Source: Mycobacterium sp. 1245111.1 (lineage in GTDB: Bacteria > Actinomycetota > Actinomycetes > Mycobacteriales > Mycobacteriaceae). Taken from it: a stretch of 64,000 bases of DNA. The notes under the pieces are model-generated. The model searched no databases, had not been told where the DNA came from, and saw only the letters and a list, made by a program, of their open reading frames with translations. Below, piece by piece: positions 33,411 through 41,461 of this stretch. A program made the translations under genes and the position numbers. The first letter of the stretch is position 1; the number at the start of each line of letters is the position of its first letter. Location of the stretch: the NCBI RefSeq assembly GCF_001673405.1, contig NZ_LZLV01000096.1:1-64000 (forward strand), read 5' to 3'.

Positions 33411-35018
33411 GTGGACACCGTACTTGGCGTGTCGATGGCACCCACTGCGGTCCGCATGGTTCTCGTAGAAGGCGAAAACGCCGACGGCCCGACCGTCGAC
33501 GAAGACGGCTTCGACGTCAACGCGGCGGCCGATGCGCCGACGATCAATGCGGCCGACCAGGTGGTGTCGGCGATCCTCGGCACCCAGGAAGGTGCCGTCG
33601 ACAGCGGCTATCAGCTGCGCTCGATCGGCGTGACCTGGACCGATCCCATTGAAGCCGCGGCGCTGCGCGACGCGTTGGCGGCCCGCAAGGTCGAGAACGT
33701 CATGTTGGTGTCGTCGTTCCTGGCGGCCGCGGCGCTGGCCCAGGTGGTCGGCAGCTCCGTCGGCTACGCCCAGACCGGGCTGCTTTTCGTCGAGCCCGAC
33801 ACCGCGACGCTGGCCGTCGTCAACAGCTCCGACGGGTCCATCACAGATGTGCACCGCCAGCCGTTGACACCCGGACGGGATGCATTCGCCGACCTGACCG
33901 CGCTGTTGTCGGGTGCGGAGTCGCTGGACGCCCGGCCCGACGGCCTGTTTCTGGTCGGCTCCGGCGACGTGGACATCGCCAAGCTCAAGCCGCAGCTGGA
34001 GGCCGCGACCGGGCTGATCATCAGCGCGCCCGAGGAGCCCGAGACCGCGCTGGCCCGCGGCGCGGCGCTGGCATCGGCCAACGCCCCGCTTTTCTCGTCC
34101 TCGACCGCCGCGCTGGCCTACGCCCAAGACCCGGGTACCGGCTACGTCAACCCCTACGCGGTCGCGCCCGGCTATTTCGACGTCGCCACCGACAGCAAGA
34201 CCGGAGAGCAGGCCCTGGCCTACAGCGCCGTCACCGACGACGACGGCGATACCTACACCGCGCTCGCGGATGACAGCGAATTGGCGACCGGGCTCTACAC
34301 CGGCGCCACCTACACCGGGGCCGCCGAGGCCGAGTCGGATGGCGGTCGGCGACCGCTGTTCCTCGTGGCCAGCGCCGTGGCAGCGCTGTTCGTGGTGGGT
34401 GCCGCGGCCCTGCTGGTCGCGCTGGCCGTCAGCATGCGTCCGACGGCCGCCACCCGACCCGACCCGGGACACAACGCCAAACCGGCTCCCGCGGTGCCCG
34501 CGGCACCGGCACCGGCATCTGCTCCCGCACCGGCCCCGGCAGCCCCGGCACCTGAGGCGCCGGCGCCCGCTCCCGCAGCACCGGCACCCGAGCCGGTTGT
34601 TCAGGCGCCCGCGCCGGCACCCGCGGCACCTGCTCCGGCACCCGCGCCCGCGGCGCCCGCACCTGCTCCGGCACCCGAGGCCCCCGCGCCAGCGCCGGCT
34701 CCGCCCCCCGCTGCGCCCGCGCCGCCTCCCGCGGTGGTTCCGATACCCATCCCGATTCCGGGCGTTCCGCCGATCTTCGGCGGGCCGCATCCGGGCCAGT
34801 GGGGCCCTGGTGGCGGTGGCGGTTATCCCGGCGGTGGCGGCGGCTATCCCGGTGGTGGCGGCGGCTACCCCGGCGGCGGCGGTGGTGGCTTACCCAATCC
34901 TGGTGGTGGCGGTGGCCTCCCCGGCGGTGGTGGCGGTCACGGCAGTGGCGGTGGCGGCTTCGGTGGAGGCGGCCATGGCGGATTTGGTGGCGGAGGTCAC
35001 GGCGGTTGGGGCCACTAA
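33411..35018 (+). CDS. Actin-like-domain membrane protein, paralogue 3 with YPGGGGG tail
   Basis: A 535-residue protein that shares the N-domain (VLGVSMAPTAVRMVLVEGEN; KVENVMLVSSFLAAAALAQ; VEPDTATLAVVNSSDGSI). The membrane helix is at about 318-342. The stalk is an unusually regular Ala-Pro run (APAPAPAAPAPAP type). The tail has three YPGGGGG units, then LPNPGGGGGLPGG and GFGGGGHGG, ending in GHGGWGH. GGAGGAGAA directly before the GTG start is a strong ribosome site. Together the three genes look like an expanded family whose conserved cytosolic head is combined with diverging surface tails. Confidence 0.8.
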   Translation: MDTVLGVSMAPTAVRMVLVEGENADGPTVDEDGFDVNAAADAPTINAADQVVSAILGTQEGAVDSGYQLRSIGVTWTDPIEAAALRDALAARKVENVMLVSSFLAAAALAQVVGSSVGYAQTGLLFVEPDTATLAVVNSSDGSITDVHRQPLTPGRDAFADLTALLSGAESLDARPDGLFLVGSGDVDIAKLKPQLEAATGLIISAPEEPETALARGAALASANAPLFSSSTAALAYAQDPGTGYVNPYAVAPGYFDVATDSKTGEQALAYSAVTDDDGDTYTALADDSELATGLYTGATYTGAAEAESDGGRRPLFLVASAVAALFVVGAAALLVALAVSMRPTAATRPDPGHNAKPAPAVPAAPAPASAPAPAPAAPAPEAPAPAPAAPAPEPVVQAPAPAPAAPAPAPAPAAPAPAPAPEAPAPAPAPPPAAPAPPPAVVPIPIPIPGVPPIFGGPHPGQWGPGGGGGYPGGGGGYPGGGGGYPGGGGGGLPNPGGGGGLPGGGGGHGSGGGGFGGGGHGGFGGGGHGGWGH

Positions 35019-35132
35019 ACCGCTTGTCTGGCCTGCGTTTTTAACGCTCGACACGAAACCGTCACCTGACGTTTGACCCCCGCTCAGAAGAGCGATGCCG
35101 TTAGCTCATTGCAGCGACTTACACACGGGTGT

Positions 35133-36458
35133 ATGAGGTGCACCGTTTTTGGTACGGGTTATCTGGGTGCTACCCACGCCGCGGGGATGGCCGAACTAGG
35201 GCACGAGGTCGTCGGTGTAGACATCGATCCCGGTAAGGTCGCCAAGCTGGCCGCCGGTGATGTTCCATTTTACGAGCCGGGCCTGCGAAAGATGTTGCGG
35301 GACAACATCGAAGCGGGCCGTCTGCGGTTCACCACGGACTACGACCTGGCCGCCGAGTTCGCCGACTTGCACTTCCTCGGAGTCGGCACTCCGCAGAAGC
35401 GCGGCGAATACGGGGCCGACCTGAGCCATGTCCACGCCGTAATCGACACGCTTGCACCGCGTTTGACCCGGCCGTCGGTGATCGTCGGAAAGTCCACCGT
35501 CCCGGTCGGGACCGCCGCGGAGCTGGTCGGGCGGGCGCGGGCGGCGGCACGTCCCGGTGTGGACGTCGAAGTGGCGTGGAACCCGGAATTTCTGCGCGAA
35601 GGGTTCGCGATTCACGACACCCTGCACCCCGACCGCATTGTGCTTGGCGTGCAAGATGGTTCGACGCGTGCCGAGGCCGCGATCCGCGAGATGTACGCCC
35701 CGATGCTCGACGAGGGGGTGCCCTTTCTGGTCACGGACCTGCAGACCGCCGAATTGGTGAAGGTCTCCGCGAATGCCTTCCTGGCGACCAAGATCTCGTT
35801 CATCAACGCGATCTCCGAGGTGTGCGAGGCCGCCGGCGCCGATGTGAAGCTGCTGGCGGATGCGCTTGGCCACGACCCGCGGATCGGACGCCGATTCCTC
35901 AACGCCGGCTTGGGTTTTGGTGGCGGCTGCCTGCCGAAGGACATCCGCGCGTTCATGGCCCGCGCGGGGGAGCTGGGCGCCGACCAGGCGCTCACCTTCC
36001 TGCGGGAAGTCGACAACATCAACATGCGGCGGCGCACCCGGATGGTCGAACTCGCGACCAAAGCCTGTGGCGGTTCGCTGTTGGGCGCCAACGTCGCTGT
36101 GCTCGGCGCCGCGTTCAAACCCGAATCCGATGATGTGCGCGACTCACCGGCGCTCAACGTCGCGGGCCAGCTTCAGCTCAACGGTGCCGCCGTCAACGTC
36201 TACGACCCGAAGGCGCTGGAGAACGCGCAGCGGCTCTTCCCGACGCTGAACTACGCAGTCTCGGTTGAGGAAGCGTGCGATCGGGCCGACGCGGTCCTGG
36301 TGCTCACCGAGTGGCCGGAATTCGTCGACCTCGACCCCGACGTGTTGGCCGACCGCGTGCGCTCCCGTGTCGTCGTCGACGGCCGCAACTGCCTCGATGT
36401 GCAGCGCTGGCAGCAAGCCGGTTGGCGGGTGCACTGTCTGGGACGCCGCGTAGCCTGA
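35133..36458 (+). CDS. udgA: UDP-glucose 6-dehydrogenase
   Basis: A 441-residue enzyme that matches Mtb UdgA (Rv0322). The NAD loop is VFGTGYLGATHAAGMAELGH. Further family tracts are GVGTPQKRGEYGADLS, GKSTVPVGTA, WNPEFLREGFAIHDTLHPDR, the catalytic FGGGCLPKD with Cys266, and AAFKPESDDVRDSPAL. It oxidises UDP-glucose to UDP-glucuronate with two NAD. I took the ATG at 35133, immediately before the nucleotide loop. An isomerase-like gene follows after four bases. Confidence 0.95.
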   Translation: MRCTVFGTGYLGATHAAGMAELGHEVVGVDIDPGKVAKLAAGDVPFYEPGLRKMLRDNIEAGRLRFTTDYDLAAEFADLHFLGVGTPQKRGEYGADLSHVHAVIDTLAPRLTRPSVIVGKSTVPVGTAAELVGRARAAARPGVDVEVAWNPEFLREGFAIHDTLHPDRIVLGVQDGSTRAEAAIREMYAPMLDEGVPFLVTDLQTAELVKVSANAFLATKISFINAISEVCEAAGADVKLLADALGHDPRIGRRFLNAGLGFGGGCLPKDIRAFMARAGELGADQALTFLREVDNINMRRRTRMVELATKACGGSLLGANVAVLGAAFKPESDDVRDSPALNVAGQLQLNGAAVNVYDPKALENAQRLFPTLNYAVSVEEACDRADAVLVLTEWPEFVDLDPDVLADRVRSRVVVDGRNCLDVQRWQQAGWRVHCLGRRVA

Positions 36459-36462
36459 CCGC

Positions 36463-37218
36463 GTGGACTATGCGGTCGAGTTTCTCGAGCAGAACCGCGC
36501 CTTCGGCGAGCTGATCCGTGGCGGTGACGCCTCCGCCCCGATCCCGACGTGTCCGGGCTGGAACCTTGACCAGCTGATGCGTCACGTCGGCCGCGGTGAC
36601 CGCTGGGCCGCGCAGATCGTCGCCGACCGGGTCGACGACTACCTCGATCCGCGGACGGTCCCGAATGGCAAGCCGCCATCCGACCCCGACGCGGCGATCG
36701 CCTGGCTGCATGACGGAGCTCAGCGGCTGATCGACGCGATCGACGACGTCGGTGCACAGACCCCGGTGTGGACCTTCCTGGGCTCGCGCCCCGCCTACTG
36801 GTGGGCTCGGCGGCGACTGCACGAGGCGACGGTGCATCGCGCCGACGCCGCGCTGGCGCTCACCGTCGACTACTCGCTCGCACCCGAGCTGGCAGCCGAC
36901 GCCATCAGCGAATGGCTCGAACGGGTCGCGGCCCAGTCTGGCAGCAACGACGCGGCGCCCCCGCTGAACGACGGCCAAACCGTCCATCTGCACGCCGAAG
37001 ATCCTGGTCTGGGGGCTGCCGGTGAATGGACCATCCGCGCCGACGGAAACCGGATCACGTGGGTACACGGTCACGACAAGGGCGACGTGGCGCTGCGCGG
37101 CGAAGCGGTGGATCTGCTGCTGGCAGTCGTGCGGCGAGTTGCCGTCGCCGACACCGGCATCACCGTCTTCGGTGACGCGACGATTTGGCAGAACTGGCTG
37201 GACCGCACGCCGTTCTAG
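36463..37218 (+). CDS. Mycothiol-dependent maleylpyruvate-isomerase-family protein (Rv0332-like)
   Basis: A 251-residue protein of the MDMPI/DinB-like family. The N-terminal helical domain starts VEFLEQNRAFGELI and has the family's PTCPGWNLDQLMRHVG; the metal-binding histidine is in that HVG, and more His residues lie in RLHEATVHRADA. The C-terminal domain is of the MDMPI_C type (GEWTIRADGNRITW). Members use mycothiol as cofactor for isomerase or transferase reactions; the substrate here is unknown. It lies between udgA and rmlA as Rv0332 does in Mtb, in tight tandem. Confidence 0.85.
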   Translation: MDYAVEFLEQNRAFGELIRGGDASAPIPTCPGWNLDQLMRHVGRGDRWAAQIVADRVDDYLDPRTVPNGKPPSDPDAAIAWLHDGAQRLIDAIDDVGAQTPVWTFLGSRPAYWWARRRLHEATVHRADAALALTVDYSLAPELAADAISEWLERVAAQSGSNDAAPPLNDGQTVHLHAEDPGLGAAGEWTIRADGNRITWVHGHDKGDVALRGEAVDLLLAVVRRVAVADTGITVFGDATIWQNWLDRTPF

Positions 37219-37242
37219 ACGCACGCGGTACGTTGCTACATC

Positions 37243-37611
37243 ATGACCACATCGGAGATCGCCACCGTCCTGGCCTGGCACGACGCGCTCAACGAGGCCG
37301 ACACCGACACCCTTTTGGCCCTGTCCAGCGATGACATCGAAGTCGGCGACGCGCGCGGCGCCGCCCAGGGCCACGCCGCGCTGCAGGAGTGGGCAACCGC
37401 TCATCCGCGCCGCGCCGAGGTGGGCCGGATCTTCGTCCACGATGGCGTTGTCGTCGTCGAACAGAAGATCGGCGGCCCAGGCGAATCCGGCCAAACCGTC
37501 GCGTCGGCTTTCCGCGTGGTGCACGATCACGTGACTTCGGTGTTCCGTCACGACAACTTGGCGGCCGCGCTCACCGCCACGGATCTGACGGACGCTGATC
37601 TCGTCGACTGA
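37243..37611 (+). CDS. NTF2/SnoaL-like small protein (Rv0333-like)
   Basis: A 122-residue protein that corresponds in size and place to Mtb Rv0333. The pattern VLAWHDALNEADTDTLLALS, then VGDARGAAQGHAALQEWA, then beta strands with RIFVHDGVVVVEQ, fits an NTF2-like fold. No catalytic set is recognisable. It lies 24 bases after the MDMPI gene and 10 bases before rmlA, so the four genes from udgA to rmlA probably form one operon. Confidence 0.75.
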   Translation: MTTSEIATVLAWHDALNEADTDTLLALSSDDIEVGDARGAAQGHAALQEWATAHPRRAEVGRIFVHDGVVVVEQKIGGPGESGQTVASAFRVVHDHVTSVFRHDNLAAALTATDLTDADLVD

Positions 37612-37621
37612 GGAGTAGTAG

Positions 37622-38488
37622 ATGCGAGGGATCATTCTGGCCGGTGGCGCGGGCACGCGGCTGTATCCGATCACCATGGGTGTCAGCAAGCAGTTGCTGC
37701 CGGTCTACGACAAACCGATGATCTACTACCCACTGTCCACGCTAATGATGGCCGGGATACGCGATATCCAGGTGATCACCACCGTTCCCGACGCCGCCGC
37801 ATTCGAACGACTTCTCGGTGACGGCAGCCAATTTGGCATCAACATCACCTACGCCGTACAAGGCCGTCCCGAGGGTCTGGCCCAGGCATTCGCGATCAGC
37901 GCCGGCCATATCGGCAACGACTCGGTGGCTTTGGCGTTGGGCGACAACATCTTCTACGGACCGGGGCTCGGTACCAACCTTCGTCGTCACCAAGAGATAG
38001 ACGGCGGAGCGATTTTCGCCTATTGGGTGGCCAACCCGTCGGCCTACGGCGTCGTCGACTTCAGCCCGGACGGCATTGCTCTCTCGATCGAAGAGAAGCC
38101 GGCGACGCCGAAGTCGAATTTCGCGGTGCCGGGTCTGTACTTCTACGACAACGACGTGGTCGAGATCGCCCGGAACCTAAAACCTTCTGCGCGTGGGGAA
38201 TACGAGATCACCGACGTCAACCGTACTTACCTCAATCAGGGCCGGCTGACGGTCGACGTGCTCGCCCGCGGCACCGCCTGGCTGGACACCGGGACGTTCG
38301 ACTCGCTGGCCGACGCGGGTGACTACATTCGGACGCTCGAACGTCGCCAGGGTTTGAAAGTCAGCGTCCCCGAAGAAGTCGCATGGCGGATGGGCTACAT
38401 CGACGACGCACAGCTGACCCGTCGCGCCGAAACTCTGCTGAAATCCGGCTACGGCACCTATCTGCTGCAGCTACTGGAACGGCGCTGA
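37622..38488 (+). CDS. rmlA: Glucose-1-phosphate thymidylyltransferase
   Basis: A 288-residue enzyme, the length of Mtb RmlA (Rv0334). The signature [21 protein letters not shown] opens the protein; the sugar and nucleotide tracts [37 protein letters not shown] and DTGTFDSL follow. It makes dTDP-glucose, the first step to dTDP-rhamnose, which forms the linker between arabinogalactan and peptidoglycan and is essential in mycobacteria. GGAG precedes the ATG. The PPE gene is convergent, three bases away. Confidence 0.97.
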   Translation: MRGIILAGGAGTRLYPITMGVSKQLLPVYDKPMIYYPLSTLMMAGIRDIQVITTVPDAAAFERLLGDGSQFGINITYAVQGRPEGLAQAFAISAGHIGNDSVALALGDNIFYGPGLGTNLRRHQEIDGGAIFAYWVANPSAYGVVDFSPDGIALSIEEKPATPKSNFAVPGLYFYDNDVVEIARNLKPSARGEYEITDVNRTYLNQGRLTVDVLARGTAWLDTGTFDSLADAGDYIRTLERRQGLKVSVPEEVAWRMGYIDDAQLTRRAETLLKSGYGTYLLQLLERR

Positions 38489-38491
38489 CGC

Positions 38492-39712
38492 TCAGCCACC
38501 TGACAGTGGACGGCCCATGACGGTCAGCCGGTTTCCGTAGCGGGGCCCGTGCCCGAAGCCGCCTTGGCGGGCGGCGGACGCGCCGGGCATGCCGGGCATA
38601 CCGGCCGGCACGGCTTCGGCACTGCCGCCGGCCGGGCCGACCGCGTTGGTCCAGCCGCCACCGGCAAAGGTGACGCCGCTGTGGTTGGCGACCTGCGCGG
38701 TCGCCGTCCACGCCGGCGGAACCGACAGCCGGCCGACCAGTGTGCTGCCCGATGTGTTAACCGAGACGCCCACGTTCGGGACAGCGGCGGGCACCGGCGG
38801 CGGTGCAGGCTTGATCATGCTGGTGACGCCGGCGCCACCGGGCGCCGACTCGACGGCTGGGTTCAACGAGTTGATGTCGGCCATACCACTGAAGACGCCC
38901 GGCGTGATGATCGCGGGGCTGGTGTATCCGGCTGAGACGAAACCGTTCACGAAGTTGGAGTTCAGAAAGGTTCCGATGGAGTTGCCGTCGGCACCGTCCA
39001 GGAAGTCGAGGATCTGGCCAAGAAAACCGAAGTCCTGTGGTGCTGCCGCCGCGGACATCGGCGAGGCGAGTTGCTTCAACGACCCAGGGATCGCCGACGT
39101 GATCTGCTGGAGCTGCGACTGCACGCCGGCGCCGGTGCTGGCGCCGTTGGCCTGGGCGACGGCCGAACCCTGCGTCGCCTGCGCGGCGGGGTTGGAGGTC
39201 TCCGGCGCCTGGGTGAACGGCTTGACCGCGGACGCGGCCGCAGAGCTTCCGGCGTAGCCGTACATCGCCGCGGCGTCCTGCGCCCACATCTCGGCGTACA
39301 TCGCCTCGTTGGCGGCGATTGCCGGGGTGTTCTGGCCGACGACGTTGGTCGCGACCAGCATCGCCAGTTGCGCGCGGTTGGCGGCAACTTCCAGAGGGGG
39401 AACGGTCATCGCGAATGCGGCCTCGTAGGCGCTGGCGGCGTCCGAGGCCTGGGTCGCGGTCTGCCCGGCCTGCGCCCCGGTCGCGGTCATCCAGGTGATG
39501 TAGGGGTCGACGGCGGCGGACATCGTCGCCGATGTCGGGCCGAGCCACTCGTCGTCCAGCACGTCGATCGTCGATTGATACTGGATCGCGGCCGACTCGA
39601 GTTCGGCGGCAAGCAGATTCCAGGCCGCCGACGCGGCACGCATCGGTCCCGAGCCGGGCCCGGAATACATTCTGCCAGAGTTGATTTCAGGTGGTAGTGC
39701 ACCGAAGTCCAT
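38492..39712 (-). CDS. PPE-family protein, PPE-SVP subgroup
   Basis: A 406-residue PPE protein. The start [20 protein letters not shown] is canonical, residues 1-180 form the helical PPE domain (with WLGPTSATM), and the C-terminal part carries the SVP signature [11 protein letters not shown] proteins leave the cell by type VII secretion, usually with a PE partner; none is adjacent. The ATG at 39712 is chosen for its canonical start, though its own ribosome site is poor. A short frame with a strong ribosome site ends two bases before it (39715-39807), so its translation may depend on coupling. Confidence 0.9.
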   Translation of the reverse strand: MDFGALPPEINSGRMYSGPGSGPMRAASAAWNLLAAELESAAIQYQSTIDVLDDEWLGPTSATMSAAVDPYITWMTATGAQAGQTATQASDAASAYEAAFAMTVPPLEVAANRAQLAMLVATNVVGQNTPAIAANEAMYAEMWAQDAAAMYGYAGSSAAASAVKPFTQAPETSNPAAQATQGSAVAQANGASTGAGVQSQLQQITSAIPGSLKQLASPMSAAAAPQDFGFLGQILDFLDGADGNSIGTFLNSNFVNGFVSAGYTSPAIITPGVFSGMADINSLNPAVESAPGGAGVTSMIKPAPPPVPAAVPNVGVSVNTSGSTLVGRLSVPPAWTATAQVANHSGVTFAGGGWTNAVGPAGGSAEAVPAGMPGMPGASAARQGGFGHGPRYGNRLTVMGRPLSGG

Positions 39713-39714
39713 GG

Positions 39715-39807
39715 TCAACGGCCCAAACTCGGAGTCGTTGAAGTACACGATCGGTTGCGGTCGGCCGTTGCTGCGGGCGACTGCGCCTGCGGTGCAACAG
39801 AGAACAT
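39715..39807 (-). CDS. 30-codon upstream frame before the PPE gene, possible leader peptide
   Basis: On the minus strand, AAAGGAGA lies six bases before an ATG, the best ribosome site in the area. The frame encodes a 30-residue peptide that begins [14 protein letters not shown] and stops two bases before the PPE ATG. It could be a leader that feeds ribosomes to the PPE gene by termination-reinitiation. The alternative is a frameshift that has split off the true N-terminus, since the PPE frame stays open upstream ([11 protein letters not shown]) without a start of its own that has a ribosome site. Confidence 0.45.
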   Translation of the reverse strand: MFSVAPQAQSPAATADRNRSCTSTTPSLGR

Positions 39808-40140
39808 CGCAACTCTCCTTTCGATGAAAGCTGATCTATCCAGACCCACTGATGCGGGGATTGTCTAAAGCGCTATACGCGCGGGTTACGCGAAAGTTTG
39901 CTGGGGCGTCACTGTCGGTCGATCCGACGCACCCCCCGTGATCAGGCCGTGTGCACCGCATCACCACTTCTGTGTGGTCAGCCAACGAGGCATTGGCATA
40001 GATGTAACCCATAGTGCGCCTAAGTTTCATCACGGCGCGCGACGAGCGGCCAAATTCATAGAAACTTCAAATTTTGTCGCGGCGTTTCGCACCCCCAGCC
40101 AGCACGCTGATTCCGGCAGCCCGGTGCGCCTATCGAGGGG
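39808..40140. other. 333-base gap without a recognised gene
   Basis: The region lies between the PPE leader and the end of aspC, both on the minus strand. It should hold the PPE promoter. It is relatively A/T-rich near 40000-40080. I saw no tRNA, long inverted repeat or insertion-sequence end. Confidence 0.5.
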
Positions 40141-41406
40141 TTACTGGCGGTAGTTGACCAGGAAGTTGCCCAGCCGCTCGATGGCGCGGGACAGATCGCG
40201 CGCCCACGGCAATGTGACGATCCGCAGGTGATCCGGTGCTGGCCAGTTGAATCCGGTGCCCTGGGTGACGAGGATCTTTTCCTGCAACAGCAGATCGAGG
40301 ACCAGCTGCTCGTCGTCGTCGATCTCGTACACCTCCGGGTCGAGCCGCGGGAACGCGTACAGCGCGCCGGCGGGTTTGACGCACGACACCCCGGGGATTT
40401 CGTTGAGCTTGGACCACGCGACGTCACGCTGTTCGAGCAGCCGCCCGCCCGGCAGCACCAAGTCGTCGATGCTCTGGTAGCCGCCGAGCGCGACCTGAAT
40501 TGCGTGCTGCGCCGGAACGTTCGGGCATAGCCGCATATTCGCCAGCAGGTGAATGCCTTCGATGAAGCTGCCGGCGTGGTCCTTGGGTCCGGTGATGGCC
40601 AGCCAGCCGGCCCGATACCCGGCGACGCGGTATGCCTTCGAGAGCCCATTGAACGTCAGGCACAACAGGTCTGGTGCCACCGTCGCGAGGTTGATGTGCT
40701 CGGCGTCGTCGTAGAGGATCTTGTCGTAGATTTCGTCGGCGAGCAGCAGCAGCTGGTGCTTGCGCGCCAATTCGGCTATCTGCGTGAGGATTTCACGACT
40801 GTAGACGGCGCCGGTGGGGTTGTTCGGGTTGATCACGACCAACGCCTTGGTGCGTTCGGTGATCTTCGACTCGATGTCGGCGATATCCGGTTGCCAGCCC
40901 TGAGTTTCGTCGCACAGATAATGCACGGGCGTGCCGCCCGCCAGCGATGTCGAGGCGGTCCACAGCGGGTAGTCCGGTGCTGGGATCAGCACCTGATCGC
41001 CGTTGTCGAGCAGGGCCTGCAGGGTCAGCGTGATCAGCTCCGAGACCCCGTTGCCCAGGTACACGTCATCGACGTCGAAACGCGGGAAACCCTCGACCAA
41101 TTCGTAGCGGGTGACCACCGCGCGCCGCGCCGGCAGGATTCCCTTGGAATCCGAGTAGCCCTGCGCGTAGGGCAGCGCCTGGATCATGTCGCGCATGATC
41201 ACGTCGGGGGCCTCGAAGCCGAACGGCGCGGGGTTGCCGATGTTGAGCTTGAGGATGCGGTGCCCCTCGGCCTCCAGTCGCGCGGCGTGGTCGTGCACTG
41301 GCCCGCGGATCTCGTAGAGGACGTCCTGCAGCTTCGATGACTGCGCGAACGTACGCTGCCGCGGCTGATGCCCCGCGCTCTGCCATGGCAGCTGGTGAGT
41401 GGTCAC
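40141..41406 (-). CDS. aspC: PLP aminotransferase AspC, probably alanine-type
   Basis: A 421-residue class I aminotransferase, close in length and wording to Mtb Rv0337c. Key tracts are SKLQDVLYEIRGPVHDHA, LKLNIGNPAPFGFEAPD, INPNNPTGAVYS, LADEIYDKILYDD and the PLP-lysine site TFNGLSKAYRVAGYRAGW. The N-terminal wording matches E. coli AlaA more than its aspartate enzyme, so pyruvate/glutamate (alanine) transamination is more likely than the name implies. I chose the GTG at 41406; the frame continues upstream only as shadow of the Fe-S reductase gene. Confidence 0.93.
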   Translation of the reverse strand: MTTHQLPWQSAGHQPRQRTFAQSSKLQDVLYEIRGPVHDHAARLEAEGHRILKLNIGNPAPFGFEAPDVIMRDMIQALPYAQGYSDSKGILPARRAVVTRYELVEGFPRFDVDDVYLGNGVSELITLTLQALLDNGDQVLIPAPDYPLWTASTSLAGGTPVHYLCDETQGWQPDIADIESKITERTKALVVINPNNPTGAVYSREILTQIAELARKHQLLLLADEIYDKILYDDAEHINLATVAPDLLCLTFNGLSKAYRVAGYRAGWLAITGPKDHAGSFIEGIHLLANMRLCPNVPAQHAIQVALGGYQSIDDLVLPGGRLLEQRDVAWSKLNEIPGVSCVKPAGALYAFPRLDPEVYEIDDDEQLVLDLLLQEKILVTQGTGFNWPAPDHLRIVTLPWARDLSRAIERLGNFLVNYRQ

Positions 41407-41461
41407 ATCACCAATGGTGCCATGGTTGTCTATCCAATTAACAATTCTTCCGAGGGTCTGA

